Positions 38,911 through 49,206 of a stretch of DNA of 64,000 bases are shown here, piece by piece. Source of the DNA: Planctomycetota bacterium (lineage in GTDB: Bacteria; Planctomycetota; UBA1135; GCA-002686595). Position numbers and translations under genes: made by a program. Each line of letters opens with the position of its first letter. Position 1 is the first letter of the stretch. The notes under the pieces are model-generated. The model made no database searches, was not told the DNA's origin, and was given only the letters and a program-made list of their open reading frames with translations. Location of the stretch: positions 90,284 through 154,283 of the forward strand of contig NYUD01000016.1 of the NCBI GenBank assembly GCA_002683825.1, read 5' to 3'.

Positions 38911-40227
38911 CTACCGCAAATTTCTGCCGTAGCGGCTCTCCACCAGCGGCGCGAACGCGGGATCCGCAAGGATCCTCTTGCGCATCTCCGGCCCGAGTCC
39001 GAATTCATCCAGGGTCTCGAAGGCCTGGCGCAACTTGCCGGAGCCGACGTAGGCGCGGGCGAGCTTCATCCACAGGTCGCGGTAGCTGACCAGAGAAGCG
39101 CGCTCTCCGAGCTCTTCGATCGAGCGCTTGTAGTCTTTGATCGCGAGACTGAGTTCGCGGATGCGTAGGTACATGTCGGCCCGGTCTTCGTAGGCCTTGG
39201 GCCAGCCTCCGTGGCCCTCCACCTGCTTGGTGTAGTGCTTGATCAATTCTCTCTTTGCGGGGCGGTGACCGAGGAGCGCCATGCACACCAGTCCCGCTTC
39301 GCGTAGCTCGGAGTTGCGGGACTCGAGGATGGGTTCGATCAGGCGGCGTTCTTTGAGATCGAGGGACTTGGTGAAAGAGGGTACCGCGTCGAGGAGTTTG
39401 ATCCGTGCGGCCGCGTCGATCTCTTCCCTCAAGAGAAGTGCGAGCAGCTGAACCAGGGTTTGCTGGTCCACCACGTTCGGGCAAGAAAGATAGTAGCCGG
39501 TCAGTTCATCGAGGATCTGGCCCGCGGTCCGGGGACGGGTGAGTAGGGCGCTCACCGCGTCCGTAGCCCATTCGGCCCTGCGTGCTGTCAATGCCTTGAG
39601 GACCGCCGACAGAATTTCCGGATCGCTATCGGAGAGCGTCCGGGAAAGAAGCTCGCGGTGACCTCCGCGCAGGGCCAGCGAGCGAACGCACTCCAGGCGC
39701 AGGGCGTTCTCGGTCTCGTAGAAGAGCTTCTCCAGGTGTTGATCGATCCGGGGGTCCGGCGGTTGATGGCCCAGGACGTAGATCGCCAGGCGTCTGCCTT
39801 CGGGTGTCGCCTCGGTCGAGAGCTGGATCAGTCCCGGGGTAAAAACGTCCGAGGGAGCGTCCGCCAGGGCGTGGGCGATCCTGGCGGCGCGATAGCTCGT
39901 ACCCTGCTTCTTCGGGAGTCCCGGGTCCAGGTGAGGGAGCAACAGCGGCCTCGCCTCGGGCCCCAGCTCGGCGACGTCTCGCAGGATGCGTCTTTCGGTG
40001 CGGGTGCTGCGGCCGGCGATCTCCTCGAGCTCACGGACCAGGCTCAGCACCTCTGGTCTCAAGCGCGCCTGGATCTCGTCGCGCCTAATGCGAGCCCGTT
40101 CCAGGGCCGCTTCGATCGAATCCGGCCGGGTCGTGGGATCGTCCTGGGAATGGGCCGGCGCCGGGACGAACAGCGACAGTGCGACGAGCAGGAACCGGAC
40201 ATCGAATTGCAGGCGGGGGGGCTTCAC
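38911..40227 (-). CDS. Secreted HEAT/TPR-like repeat protein
   Basis: Signal peptide MKPPRLQFDVRFLLVALSLFVPAPAHS; alpha-helical repeats; C-terminal TPR-like helices. Confidence 0.75.
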   Translation of the reverse strand: MKPPRLQFDVRFLLVALSLFVPAPAHSQDDPTTRPDSIEAALERARIRRDEIQARLRPEVLSLVRELEEIAGRSTRTERRILRDVAELGPEARPLLLPHLDPGLPKKQGTSYRAARIAHALADAPSDVFTPGLIQLSTEATPEGRRLAIYVLGHQPPDPRIDQHLEKLFYETENALRLECVRSLALRGGHRELLSRTLSDSDPEILSAVLKALTARRAEWATDAVSALLTRPRTAGQILDELTGYYLSCPNVVDQQTLVQLLALLLREEIDAAARIKLLDAVPSFTKSLDLKERRLIEPILESRNSELREAGLVCMALLGHRPAKRELIKHYTKQVEGHGGWPKAYEDRADMYLRIRELSLAIKDYKRSIEELGERASLVSYRDLWMKLARAYVGSGKLRQAFETLDEFGLGPEMRKRILADPAFAPLVESRYGRNLR

Positions 40228-40295
40228 GGGAGCATCCTAGCTCGATCCCCGCCCAGGTAACGCCGTCAGGGCACCTCGTCTCCGAACTTTATCCG

Positions 40296-40502
40296 CTAGG
40301 CCGCAGAGACCTGGCGCGGGAGGGGCACCAGCACGTAGACCACCATCCCCGCCGCATCCACGCCTCGGCCTTTTTCCTCACGGGAGGGGCTGGTGCCTTG
40401 ACGTGCCGCGGCCAGACGGCCATAGATGGCCTCGAGCCGGTGTCGATTGCGGAAGACCCACGAGCGCATGCCAAGGGAATCGACCGTCCGGCCCATCCGC
40501 AT
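40296..40502 (-). CDS. Candidate small protein (68 aa)
   Basis: In-frame ATG at 40502 gives MRMGRTVDSLGMRSWVFRNRHRLEAIYGRLAAARQGTSPSREEKGRGVDAAGMVVYVLVPLPRQVSAA*; lies in the otherwise empty region upstream of mnmG; hidden inside the spurious track ORF 40296-41999. Confidence 0.4.
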   Translation of the reverse strand: MRMGRTVDSLGMRSWVFRNRHRLEAIYGRLAAARQGTSPSREEKGRGVDAAGMVVYVLVPLPRQVSAA

Positions 40503-40544
40503 TGAGCCCCGACGCCGTCCGGGAAGCGATCCGTTCGGTTTTCC

Positions 40545-42521
40545 ATGCCTACCCTCTCCAAACACCCCTTCAGACGCCATCCCCACCCCCCTCCCAGGAC
40601 GGAGGGGAGTCCTGTCTCCGGTGCGGTGCGGGGTGTGCGTTTTGACGTGCTCGTCGTGGGGGGCGGCCACGCCGGGGTGGAAGCGGCCCTTGCGGCCGCC
40701 CGGCTGGGCGTGAGTGTGGGGCTGGTCAGCCATCGCCTCGATCGCATCGCGGAGATGAGCTGCAACCCGGCCATCGGAGGCCTGGGCAAGGGTCAGATCG
40801 TCCGCGAAGTCGATGCGCTCGGCGGGGCGATGGGGCGCGCTATCGACGCCACCGGCATTCAGTTTCGCATGTTGAACACGGCCAAGGGCTTTGCGGTCCA
40901 GGCTCCACGTGCGCAGGCGGACCGACATCGCTATCGCGAGGAAGTCACGCGGATCGTGAGGGCGGATCCTTCGATCGAGGTCATCGAGGGGGGTGTGGAA
41001 GCGCTTCTGATCGACGGCGAGCGCGCCGATCGGCGCGCCTTCGGCGTGCGCATGGTGAATGGGACCGAGCTTTGTGCACGGGCCGTCATCCTGACGACAG
41101 GCACTTTTCTGCGCGCATTGATGCACACCGGCGAAGCGCAGGTTTCCGGCGGACGCGTCGGCGAAGTCGCGTGCGAGGGGTTGTCGGGCTCGATCGCGAG
41201 TCTGGGTTTGGAGCTCGGCCGGCTGAAGACGGGGACGCCGCCGCGCCTGGCTGCGGAGGGGATCGAGTGGGATCGACTGGACGAACAACCGGGCGACAAA
41301 GATCCGGTCCCCTTCTCCTTTTCCACCGATCTCAGGGGGTTCCCTGAACTTCCGCAGATCGTCTGCCACAGTACGCACACGGGCGAGGCGGCACACGAGG
41401 TCATTCGACAGAACATACATCGCGCACCGATGTACGCCGGCCGTATCCGGGGGCAGGGACCGCGCTACTGTCCGTCGGTGGAAGACAAGGTGATGCGCTT
41501 TCCCGAGCGCGGACGGCACGGCATCTTCTTGGAGCGCGAGGGACTCGATACGGACGTCATCTACGCCAACGGCATTTCGACCTCGCTGCCGGCGGAGGTT
41601 CAGGAAGACTTCGTGCATACGATCCCCGGCCTCGAGCGGGCGCGCTTCCTGCGCTACGGCTACGCGGTCGAGTACGACTTCGTGTTGCCCCGGGCCCTGG
41701 ACCCGACCCTGGCCGTATGCACGGTGAGCGGGCTCTATCTGGCCGGGCAAATCAACGGTACCTCCGGCTACGAGGAAGCCGCGGCCCAGGGCCTGATGGC
41801 GGGTGCGAACGCCGCGCTCTGGATCCGTGATGAGGCGCCGTTCGTGCTCGGACGGGACGAAGCTTACGTCGGCGTGTTGATCGACGATCTGGTCATCAGT
41901 AAGCCCGTCGAACCCTATCGCATGTTCAGTTCGCGGGCGGAGTATCGACTGCTTCTGCGCCAGGACGATGCGGATCGCCGGCTCGTGCCGCGTGCCCACG
42001 CCGTCGGCTTGACGGACGAAACAGCGCTCTCACGTCTGCGTCGGCGCGAGGACCGGGTGGCGGCGTTGTACGCGGCGCTGTCGGAGACGCCCTCGCCCGA
42101 TCGTCCCGATCAGAAACTGGTGGACGCCCTGCGGCGGCCGGAGCTCCGTTTGCGCGAACTGATGAACACCGAGCCGAGCCTGCGGGGCTTTGCTGCAGAG
42201 CCGGGACTCCTGGTCACGGTCGAGGCCGACGTGAAGTATGCGGGCTACGTCGAACGCCAGCGTAAGGACGTCGAGCGGCTCGCGCGGCAAGAGAGCACCG
42301 AGATTCCCCCCGATCTGAAACTCTCGGACGTTTCGGGGTTGCGCGGAGAAGCCAGGGAAAAACTCGTCGCTCTGCGGCCCGCGACCCTGGGAGCAGCATC
42401 GCGTGTCGCCGGCATCAACCCGCCCGACGTGGCTCTGCTGGCCGTTCTGATCGAACGACATAGGCGCCAAAAGAGCGCCCGGGAGGGGGTCAAGTCCCCT
42501 TCCGTAGAAGCACCGTCTTGA
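40545..42521 (+). CDS. mnmG: tRNA uridine-5-carboxymethylaminomethyl(34) synthesis enzyme MnmG (GidA)
   Basis: [63 protein letters not shown]. Confidence 0.97.
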   Translation: MPTLSKHPFRRHPHPPPRTEGSPVSGAVRGVRFDVLVVGGGHAGVEAALAAARLGVSVGLVSHRLDRIAEMSCNPAIGGLGKGQIVREVDALGGAMGRAIDATGIQFRMLNTAKGFAVQAPRAQADRHRYREEVTRIVRADPSIEVIEGGVEALLIDGERADRRAFGVRMVNGTELCARAVILTTGTFLRALMHTGEAQVSGGRVGEVACEGLSGSIASLGLELGRLKTGTPPRLAAEGIEWDRLDEQPGDKDPVPFSFSTDLRGFPELPQIVCHSTHTGEAAHEVIRQNIHRAPMYAGRIRGQGPRYCPSVEDKVMRFPERGRHGIFLEREGLDTDVIYANGISTSLPAEVQEDFVHTIPGLERARFLRYGYAVEYDFVLPRALDPTLAVCTVSGLYLAGQINGTSGYEEAAAQGLMAGANAALWIRDEAPFVLGRDEAYVGVLIDDLVISKPVEPYRMFSSRAEYRLLLRQDDADRRLVPRAHAVGLTDETALSRLRRREDRVAALYAALSETPSPDRPDQKLVDALRRPELRLRELMNTEPSLRGFAAEPGLLVTVEADVKYAGYVERQRKDVERLARQESTEIPPDLKLSDVSGLRGEAREKLVALRPATLGAASRVAGINPPDVALLAVLIERHRRQKSAREGVKSPSVEAPS

Positions 42522-44130
42522 TCGTGTTGAAGAGGATCGACAGGTCGAACAGGGTCGACTGGTACTTGATGTAAAAGAGGTCGTACTGCAACTTCTGCAA
42601 GGCGTCCTCGACCGTGTTTCCGTAGGGGTAGTTCACCTGGGCCCAGCCTGTGATCCCGGGTTTCACGATGTGGCGCTGGTTGTAGTAAGGCACCTTCTCG
42701 GCGAGCTCCTCGACGAAGGTCGGGCGTTCAGGGCGTGGACCGACCAGCGACATCGACCCCCCCAGCACGTTGAAGAGCTGGGGCAGCTCGTCGAGGCGCA
42801 TGCGTCGAATAAACTTGCCGACGCGCGTGATGCGAGGGTCGTGCGCGGTCGCCCACGTGGGGCCGGTTGCCTTTTCGGCATCCGCGTGCATGCTGCGGAA
42901 CTTGCACAGCGTGAAGGGTTTGCCGCCGGAACCCGTGCGAGTTTGACGGAAAAGGACCGGGCCCGGCGAATCGATGGCAACGAGTATGGCCGTGACGAGC
43001 ATCGCCGGCCAGCTCAGCAGGATACCGATCCCCGAGAGCAGGATGTCCGCTGTACGCTTGGCGACGGCGCCCAGGGGGTGCTGGACGAAGCCCGTGTTGA
43101 AGATCACGTACGAGGGCCGCATGGCCTCGGCCGGGATCTTGCCGGAGATGCGCTCGTAGAAGGACTCGACCTCCTGGACGACGATACCGTCCAGGCGGCA
43201 GCCGAGCAGTTCGTCGATCGGCAAACTTCCTCGACGCTCTTCGAAGGCGACGATGATCGTCTCGATCTTCAGGCGCTTCGCGAGCTCCGCCAGGGTCTCG
43301 TCGGTTTCGATCGGGTCCAGAAGCGCTTCTGTCAGCTCGGGACCGGCCTCCGTTCGGGGGGCGATCAAGAGACGTGCGGAGCTGCCTTCGACGTGTCGGA
43401 CAACCCGGGAAGAGCTGAGCGTGACCGGCGGATCGGACGAACCCGCCTCAAACCACGGGTTTCCGGTTTGCGAGGTCGGGGTGGTGCGCCGATCGCTGCG
43501 CCGACGCTCGCGCTCCTCGAGCTTCGGTTCGAGCCGGGCCACGATGCGGAAACCGGAATCCCTGCGCGCATCCAATTCGTCCGACAGGCGGTGTGCCATC
43601 CGACCGGATCCGAGAATCAGTAGGCGCTCGTCGTAGCCGAGCCTTTGCATCGCGACGTGGAAGAGGTTGCGCCAGACGTAGAGGACCAAGAACGAGAACC
43701 CGAGGGCCGTCGTCAGAAGAACGATGCGCTGCGAAAAGGGCAGGCCCGGGAAGAACAGGAAGTTCTTGAGGTCCGCGGCCTCAGAGAGACCTGCGGCCAC
43801 GATCACGATCATCATCGCGATTCCGGCCGAGGTCGTGAAGCGCGCCATGCGGTCGAAGCGGGACGCCGAAAAACGGAAGTCGTAGAGCTCGTTGAGCGCG
43901 ATCGACAGCTGGCTGAGAAGGGCGACGAAGAACGACGAGATCAAGCACAGCGAGCGGGCTTCCAGGGGATCGATCCCCTCGTTTTGGGCGAGGGTGCGCC
44001 ACATGCCGTCGGAAACCCGCCACAAGTGGGCCGACATCCCGATCGCCACAATCAGCGTGATCAGGACGGTCTCGCTCAGGATGAGCAAGGCCTTTCGAAG
44101 CGGTAGGTATTGTCTTAGGACGTGGAGCAT
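42490..44130 (-). CDS. Exopolysaccharide biosynthesis polyprenyl glycosylphosphotransferase (long form)
   Basis: Four N-terminal TMs, nucleotide-binding-like middle, C-terminal [23 protein letters not shown]...[26 protein letters not shown]. Confidence 0.93.
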   Translation of the reverse strand: MLHVLRQYLPLRKALLILSETVLITLIVAIGMSAHLWRVSDGMWRTLAQNEGIDPLEARSLCLISSFFVALLSQLSIALNELYDFRFSASRFDRMARFTTSAGIAMMIVIVAAGLSEAADLKNFLFFPGLPFSQRIVLLTTALGFSFLVLYVWRNLFHVAMQRLGYDERLLILGSGRMAHRLSDELDARRDSGFRIVARLEPKLEERERRRSDRRTTPTSQTGNPWFEAGSSDPPVTLSSSRVVRHVEGSSARLLIAPRTEAGPELTEALLDPIETDETLAELAKRLKIETIIVAFEERRGSLPIDELLGCRLDGIVVQEVESFYERISGKIPAEAMRPSYVIFNTGFVQHPLGAVAKRTADILLSGIGILLSWPAMLVTAILVAIDSPGPVLFRQTRTGSGGKPFTLCKFRSMHADAEKATGPTWATAHDPRITRVGKFIRRMRLDELPQLFNVLGGSMSLVGPRPERPTFVEELAEKVPYYNQRHIVKPGITGWAQVNYPYGNTVEDALQKLQYDLFYIKYQSTLFDLSILFNTIKTVLLRKGT

Positions 44131-44355
44131 GGGGCGCAGTGGGGGAGTCTGCACCGCGTGGGCTCTTCAAGATGCCCCTGGGGAGGCTCTCAAGAGAATC
44201 TACCTCATCGGCTCGGGTAGGGGGGGGAGTGAATCCGCTAGGAGAACGATTTGCGAACACCCCCCTGGGAGGCCGGCCCAAGAGGAACTCCAATCCATCC
44301 GGATGGCTCCGTCGAAACCCGGAAAGAAGTTCGGGTCCTTCTTCGCTGTGGTGCC
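44131..44355 (-). promoter_or_regulatory. Structured leader region upstream of the sugar transferase (candidate)
   Basis: Competing inverted repeats ACCCG/CGGGT (44317-44321/44332-44336) and AAGAAG/CTTCTT (44324-44329/44338-44343); palindrome CCATCCGGATGG (44295-44306). Confidence 0.35.
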
Positions 44356-44688
44356 TCAAAGGGGCTCCCGGACCCCCCTGTGGTGTACGAACGCGGGCGG
44401 TTCTCTGCGGTCGACCTCCACCAGGTCCACCCTTGCAGGGAGGCGGTAGCGGGTTTCCAGCGCCCGCGCTGCGTTCCACAGGCGTTCGATCCCCCGGCGC
44501 GAAATGCGCATGCCGGGACGAAAGCAGGGGCCGATTCGACCCGTCTTGACCTCGACGCAAACGAGTCGCTTGCCCTTCCTGCAGACGAGGTCGAGCTCGG
44601 CTTCCTCGGTCACGAGTCGTCGACAGAGGACGCGGTAGCCCTGCCGCTGCAGAAAGCGCCCGGCCAGCGCCTCGCCGGCGCGTCCCAC
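44356..44688 (-). CDS. yraN: YraN family protein (UPF0102, endonuclease-like)
   Basis: GRAGEALAGRFLQRQGYRVLCRRLVTEEAELDLVCRKGKRLVCVEVKTG; only the C-terminal third of track ORF 44356-45459 is real; GTG at 44688 chosen because it directly precedes GRAGE. Confidence 0.85.
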   Translation of the reverse strand: MGRAGEALAGRFLQRQGYRVLCRRLVTEEAELDLVCRKGKRLVCVEVKTGRIGPCFRPGMRISRRGIERLWNAARALETRYRLPARVDLVEVDRREPPAFVHHRGVREPL

Positions 44689-44777
44689 CAGCTCCGGATC
44701 GCGCGCATGTCGCAGGACCCAGCGTGGGCAAAGGCGCGCGAGAATTCGCCCGCCGGCCCGGCGGATTCCCCTGCGGT

Positions 44778-45176
44778 CTAGCCGGCGCTTACGGCCTTTT
44801 CTCCGCCCTGCTTGGCGGAGGCTTCGTCCGTGTCCTTGTTGATGATGTCCTGCACCGCCGCTCGGCTGAAGCGGATCCGCACCCCGTCCGCGACCTGGAG
44901 CGTGACGATGTCTTCGTTGATGGCGGCGACGTTCCCGTAGATTCCGCTCGAGGTCATGACCTTGTCGCCCTTCTGCAGCTGGTCGAGCATCGCCTGGCGT
45001 TTCTTTTGCTTCTTGCGTTCGGGCAGGATCAGAACCACGTAGAAGATCCCCAGGATGAGGATCATGGGGATGAAGAAACTGGCCCCCCCCCCGCCCGAGT
45101 CGTTGCCACCTTCCCCGGTCGCGTCGACTCCGTATCCCAATCCCCAGCTCAAGAAGTAGATTGAATGCGCGTTCAT
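44778..45176 (-). CDS. yajC: Preprotein translocase subunit YajC
   Basis: FFIPMILILGIFYVVLILPERKKQKKRQAMLDQLQKGDKVMTSSGIYGNV. Confidence 0.94.
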   Translation of the reverse strand: MNAHSIYFLSWGLGYGVDATGEGGNDSGGGGASFFIPMILILGIFYVVLILPERKKQKKRQAMLDQLQKGDKVMTSSGIYGNVAAINEDIVTLQVADGVRIRFSRAAVQDIINKDTDEASAKQGGEKAVSAG

Positions 45177-45412
45177 CAAAGGATTCCCTCGTGCACGGAA
45201 GACCCGGGAAACCTACCCGATTCCCCGGGGATTCCAAGACCGCTTTCACCCGTCCCGCCTGCAAATACACAACTTTCCTTCCGAGGGGCGCTATTGCGTC
45301 TGTGGTCGTGGGGCCCGCGGCTCCCGGGGGCCCACTGGCCCCCCCCGGGGGGGTCGCGTAGGCTGGCGCGGCCCGTCCCGGGTCCGGGGCGTGGGGCGAA
45401 CATGGAAAGGGA

Positions 45413-46579
45413 ATGAAAGCGAACATCCAGAAACGGGGCGTCCGCACGGTCTGCGCCATGAGCGGTGGAGTCGACAGCTCGGTCGCCGCCTACCTCTTGA
45501 GGGAACAGGAACGCGAGGTCGTCGGGCTCTTCATGCGCAACGGCGTGCGGGTACCTGAAAGCGAGGCCGGAAAGAAGTCGTGTTGCTCGACCGCTGACGC
45601 GCGGGATGCGCGCATGGTTGCGGCCTATCTCGGAATTTCCTTTCAAGCGGTGGACCTCGGCCAGGAATTCAAGTCGATCATCACCTACTTCCTCGCCGAA
45701 TATTCAGCCGGACGTACCCCGAACCCCTGCGCGGTCTGCAACCGCGATCTCAAGTTCGATCGCCTGATCTCTTTCGCGCGCGAACTCGGTGCGGAGACCG
45801 TCGCGACCGGTCACTACGCGCAGATCGAAAAAATCGATGGCCGCGTGCATGTTCTACGCGGCGTCGACCGCTCGAAGGATCAGTCCTACCAGCTCTTTTG
45901 CGTTTCCGAGGAGAATCTGCGCTTTGCCGAGTTGCCCATCGGGGCCATGGAGAAGATCAAGGTGCGCGCTCTTGCGAAAGAAGCGGGCCTCAAGACGGCG
46001 CAGAAGCCGGACAGTCAGGAGATCTGCTTCGTGCCTTCCAACGATTACAGAAAGCTCCTCGAGGAGCACGCCGTCGCGTTGCATCCCGGCCCGCTCGTCG
46101 ACACGGCCGGACGGGTCCTGGGTTCCCATCCAGGCACCGAACATTTCACCATCGGCCAGCGCCGCGGACTCGGCGTGGCCGGCGGCGTGCCGCTCTACGT
46201 CGTCGACATCGTGCCCGCAACGGGGACCGTTGTGATCGGCGGAGTCGAGGAGTGTCAAAGCCTTTGGCTCGAACTCGAGACCGTGAACCTGATCGGTTTC
46301 GATCCACCGGCGGACAGGACGTTCCGCGCACAGGTGCAGGTGCGCTACCACCACACCGCCGCCGCGGCCACGATCACCATCGGCGAGTCGGGCGAGCGGA
46401 CGCGGGTTGAATTCGATGAACCCCAGAATGCGGTGGCAGCGGGTCAGGGGGCGGCCTTCTATCGCGGCGAGCGGCTCCTCGGAGGCGGGTGGATCGCCCG
46501 GGCCGAGCGTCCTCGCGGATCCGGAACCCCCGAAGTCGGAGCTCAGCCAGCGCCGTCGAGTCCCGTTTCTTCCGGATGA
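45413..46579 (+). CDS. mnmA: tRNA 2-thiouridine(34) synthase MnmA
   Basis: AMSGGVDSSVAAYLL, PNPCAVCNRDLKFDRL, KPDSQEICFVP, FTIGQRRGLGV. Confidence 0.97.
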   Translation: MKANIQKRGVRTVCAMSGGVDSSVAAYLLREQEREVVGLFMRNGVRVPESEAGKKSCCSTADARDARMVAAYLGISFQAVDLGQEFKSIITYFLAEYSAGRTPNPCAVCNRDLKFDRLISFARELGAETVATGHYAQIEKIDGRVHVLRGVDRSKDQSYQLFCVSEENLRFAELPIGAMEKIKVRALAKEAGLKTAQKPDSQEICFVPSNDYRKLLEEHAVALHPGPLVDTAGRVLGSHPGTEHFTIGQRRGLGVAGGVPLYVVDIVPATGTVVIGGVEECQSLWLELETVNLIGFDPPADRTFRAQVQVRYHHTAAAATITIGESGERTRVEFDEPQNAVAAGQGAAFYRGERLLGGGWIARAERPRGSGTPEVGAQPAPSSPVSSG

Positions 46580-49206
46580 GCGCGCGCTTTTCGGGCAGGG
46601 GTCGACGCGCCCTGGGACCGCTCGCCTGCGCGCTGCTGTTTCTGTCGGCCTGGCTCCTGCTTCCGCGGCCGACCGGGGAGGGTCGCCGAGACGCCGCCCT
46701 CAGGTGTTGTCTCGTCGACGCTTCCGCGAGTGCCTATCGCACCCGCGACGGATGGCTGCGCTGGGTGCGTAGCGAGCTTCGCGGGCAGGCTCTCCTGGCC
46801 CGGGAGGCGGGCGAAGACTTCGCCGTCATCGTCTTTGCGGCGGAGGTTACGCGCGCCTTTCCGCCCGCCGACCCGGAGGAATTTCTCGACCGACTCGACG
46901 GACGCCGCGGGGCTCCGTTCGACCCGCGGGTCGGGGTCGGACAGGACGGCGCAACCCGGCTTGCGGACGCGCTCACGGTCGCGCTCGAGGGCTGCACCGC
47001 GCCCGAGCGCAAGCCCGGCCAGGTCGTACTCCTCGGGACGGGGGACTACACCGGTGCGGATCCGGCGAGTCTCCTGCGCAGGCTTGACCGTGCGGGGTGT
47101 CGCTTCGAAAGGCACACGCCGGCAGCGCCGGATCTGAGTGAGCTCGCCTTGCTCGAACTCGACGTGCCCCCTTTTGTCGAGGCCGATGCGCCGCTCGCGG
47201 GACGGGCCCGGCTCGCCTATCGACCGGGGCGATCGACACCGACCTCGGCTGCCCTTTGGATCGAGGTCGAAGGGGCTAGCGGAACACGCGCGTTTTCCGT
47301 CCCCCTCGAGCTACCCCCGGCCGGCGGTCGCTTCGAGGTTGCGCTGCGTCTGGGCGCGGTCGGTTTCGGCCGGACCGTCATTCGTGCGAACGCGCAGTTC
47401 GGGATGCGGGGGACGAGGGATGGGGCCCGGGGGGATCCTGTTCCCGAGAACAATCGCCTGGAGGCGATCACGAAGGCGCGCGGCGAACTCGTCATCGGGG
47501 CCGTCGCCGAGCCTCTTCGGGATGCGGCGGCACGACGTTGGCTGACTCCCTCTGGACACTCGAGCCTACAGGGTGTCCAGTGGGTGTTCGCGAGTCCGGA
47601 AGAGCTTCCGGCGCTCATCGAACAGTTCGACGCGGTCATCAGTTTCGATCTGGCTCCGCGGGAGCTGCCCCAGGGCCTGCTCGAAAATTTCGTGCGCCGC
47701 GGCGGAGGTTACCTGGCCACGGCGGGTTGGGGCTTTCTGAAGGATTGGTTTCCCGGACGCGAGCTCGTCGGACTGGCCCGGCTGCTGCCCCTGGAGCCGG
47801 CGCCGCGCGACAGTCCGCCGCGCGAGGTCGTGCTGCTGGTGGACGGTTCGGGGAGCATGGCCGGCGAGCCCTTCGAGCTGGTTCGCGGAGCCACCTTGGA
47901 CCTGGTGGCGGCGGCCCTGCCTTCCGATCGCGTCAGTCTGCGCTTCTTCCGGACGGGGTTGGGGCCCGCGCGGCTCATCAAGTCGCGGACGGAGTCCACA
48001 GGAGGCGAGAGCGGGCGGAGTCAAACCGATCGCAACGCCCTGGAAGCGCAGCGTGCGGCTCGACGTCTGATCGAACTCGAGGTGCCCGAAGGCAGCACTT
48101 TCGTCTTGAGTTCCCTCGAACACTTCGCCGAGGCGAAGTACGAGGATGAGGTGTTGGCCCTGCTCTTGACCGACGGTGAAGATCGCGAGGGTATCGCCAA
48201 TTTCTCTGCGCGCACGGCCGCTCTTCAGGCCAGGTTGCGAGCGACCCGCAAGCGCGTCGTCGTGGTCGCCATCAGCGCCGAGGAACGGGCTCTGAGTTTT
48301 CTTCGCGATCTGGTTCCGGACGGGGAGGAGGTGCTGCGCGCCGAGAAGCTCTCGGACTTGCAAGGGATTTTCAGGCAGGAGGTTTCGGGGGCCCAGGTTC
48401 GTTTCGGAGACATCGCCGTGCATGTTGCCGGACGCCGCAGGGGATCTTTGGCCTACGAGATCGAAGGCAGAGGCGGCGCGCTGCCGAACCTGGAGCGGCT
48501 GGTTCGCAACCGTCTGCGCGAGGGGGCGGAGGTACTCTGGGAATCGGACAGGAACGAACCCATCCTGGCGGCGATGCGCGTCTCCTCCGGTCGCACCGCG
48601 TGCCTGTCGTCGCTTCCTTACGTCGGCTGGGCCGGGAACTACACCGACCGCGCGGGGCTGGGCGAGCCGCGTCTCTTCGCCGCGCTCCTGCGCTGGCTGG
48701 CGCGGCGTGGCGAGTTTGTGGAACCGGAACTCGAGGTGCGCGTCGAAGGGGAAGAGCTCTGGGTGGCCGGCTTCGATTCGCGCTGGCCCCCCGGGGTCGG
48801 GGCGAAGATCGTCGGGGCCGCTCGCGACGAGGAACTCGCCGACGTCGTCCTTCTACCCCCTGCGCCTCCGCTCGCCGACGCTTTCGTGGGCAGCGATCCC
48901 CGGCGGGTGCGCTGCACGACGCTCTCCCGCGAACTCCGGGAGCGCCTGGTCGCACACCCGGCGCTCCTGCGCATTCCCCATACCGCTCCCGGTGAAGCCG
49001 ATCTCCTCTTGCCGCTTTGCTTGCCCCGGGCCGCGGAGTTTGGACAGGCCGAGAAGGAGTTGATCCTGCCCTTTTCCAGTGGAGCGGGGCCCGTTGCCGA
49101 TCGGCTCCGAGCATCCCGGAGCACCGATCAGCACCCACTGGGACTGATGGCCCTGGCCGCAGGTCTGGGCTTGCTCTTCGCTGCCGCTCTTTTGCGATCT
49201 CGATAG
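46576..49206 (+). CDS. VWA-domain membrane protein (BatA-like / glutamine-amidotransferase-like)
   Basis: VVLLVDGSGSMAGEPFELVRGATLD; N- and C-terminal TMs; ATGA overlap with mnmA. Confidence 0.85.
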   Translation: MSARFSGRGRRALGPLACALLFLSAWLLLPRPTGEGRRDAALRCCLVDASASAYRTRDGWLRWVRSELRGQALLAREAGEDFAVIVFAAEVTRAFPPADPEEFLDRLDGRRGAPFDPRVGVGQDGATRLADALTVALEGCTAPERKPGQVVLLGTGDYTGADPASLLRRLDRAGCRFERHTPAAPDLSELALLELDVPPFVEADAPLAGRARLAYRPGRSTPTSAALWIEVEGASGTRAFSVPLELPPAGGRFEVALRLGAVGFGRTVIRANAQFGMRGTRDGARGDPVPENNRLEAITKARGELVIGAVAEPLRDAAARRWLTPSGHSSLQGVQWVFASPEELPALIEQFDAVISFDLAPRELPQGLLENFVRRGGGYLATAGWGFLKDWFPGRELVGLARLLPLEPAPRDSPPREVVLLVDGSGSMAGEPFELVRGATLDLVAAALPSDRVSLRFFRTGLGPARLIKSRTESTGGESGRSQTDRNALEAQRAARRLIELEVPEGSTFVLSSLEHFAEAKYEDEVLALLLTDGEDREGIANFSARTAALQARLRATRKRVVVVAISAEERALSFLRDLVPDGEEVLRAEKLSDLQGIFRQEVSGAQVRFGDIAVHVAGRRRGSLAYEIEGRGGALPNLERLVRNRLREGAEVLWESDRNEPILAAMRVSSGRTACLSSLPYVGWAGNYTDRAGLGEPRLFAALLRWLARRGEFVEPELEVRVEGEELWVAGFDSRWPPGVGAKIVGAARDEELADVVLLPPAPPLADAFVGSDPRRVRCTTLSRELRERLVAHPALLRIPHTAPGEADLLLPLCLPRAAEFGQAEKELILPFSSGAGPVADRLRASRSTDQHPLGLMALAAGLGLLFAAALLRSR

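Noticed and set aside
44300-44345. tmRNA-like 5' motif (minus strand CCGGGTTTCGACGG)
   Set aside because: No matching 3' tRNA-like end or tag ORF; a 350-nt tmRNA would run into the sugar transferase coding region.
44356-45459. 367-aa track ORF covering yraN and antiparallel frames over yajC
   Set aside because: Only the last 111 codons match YraN; the rest is out-of-frame translation of yajC and intergenic DNA.
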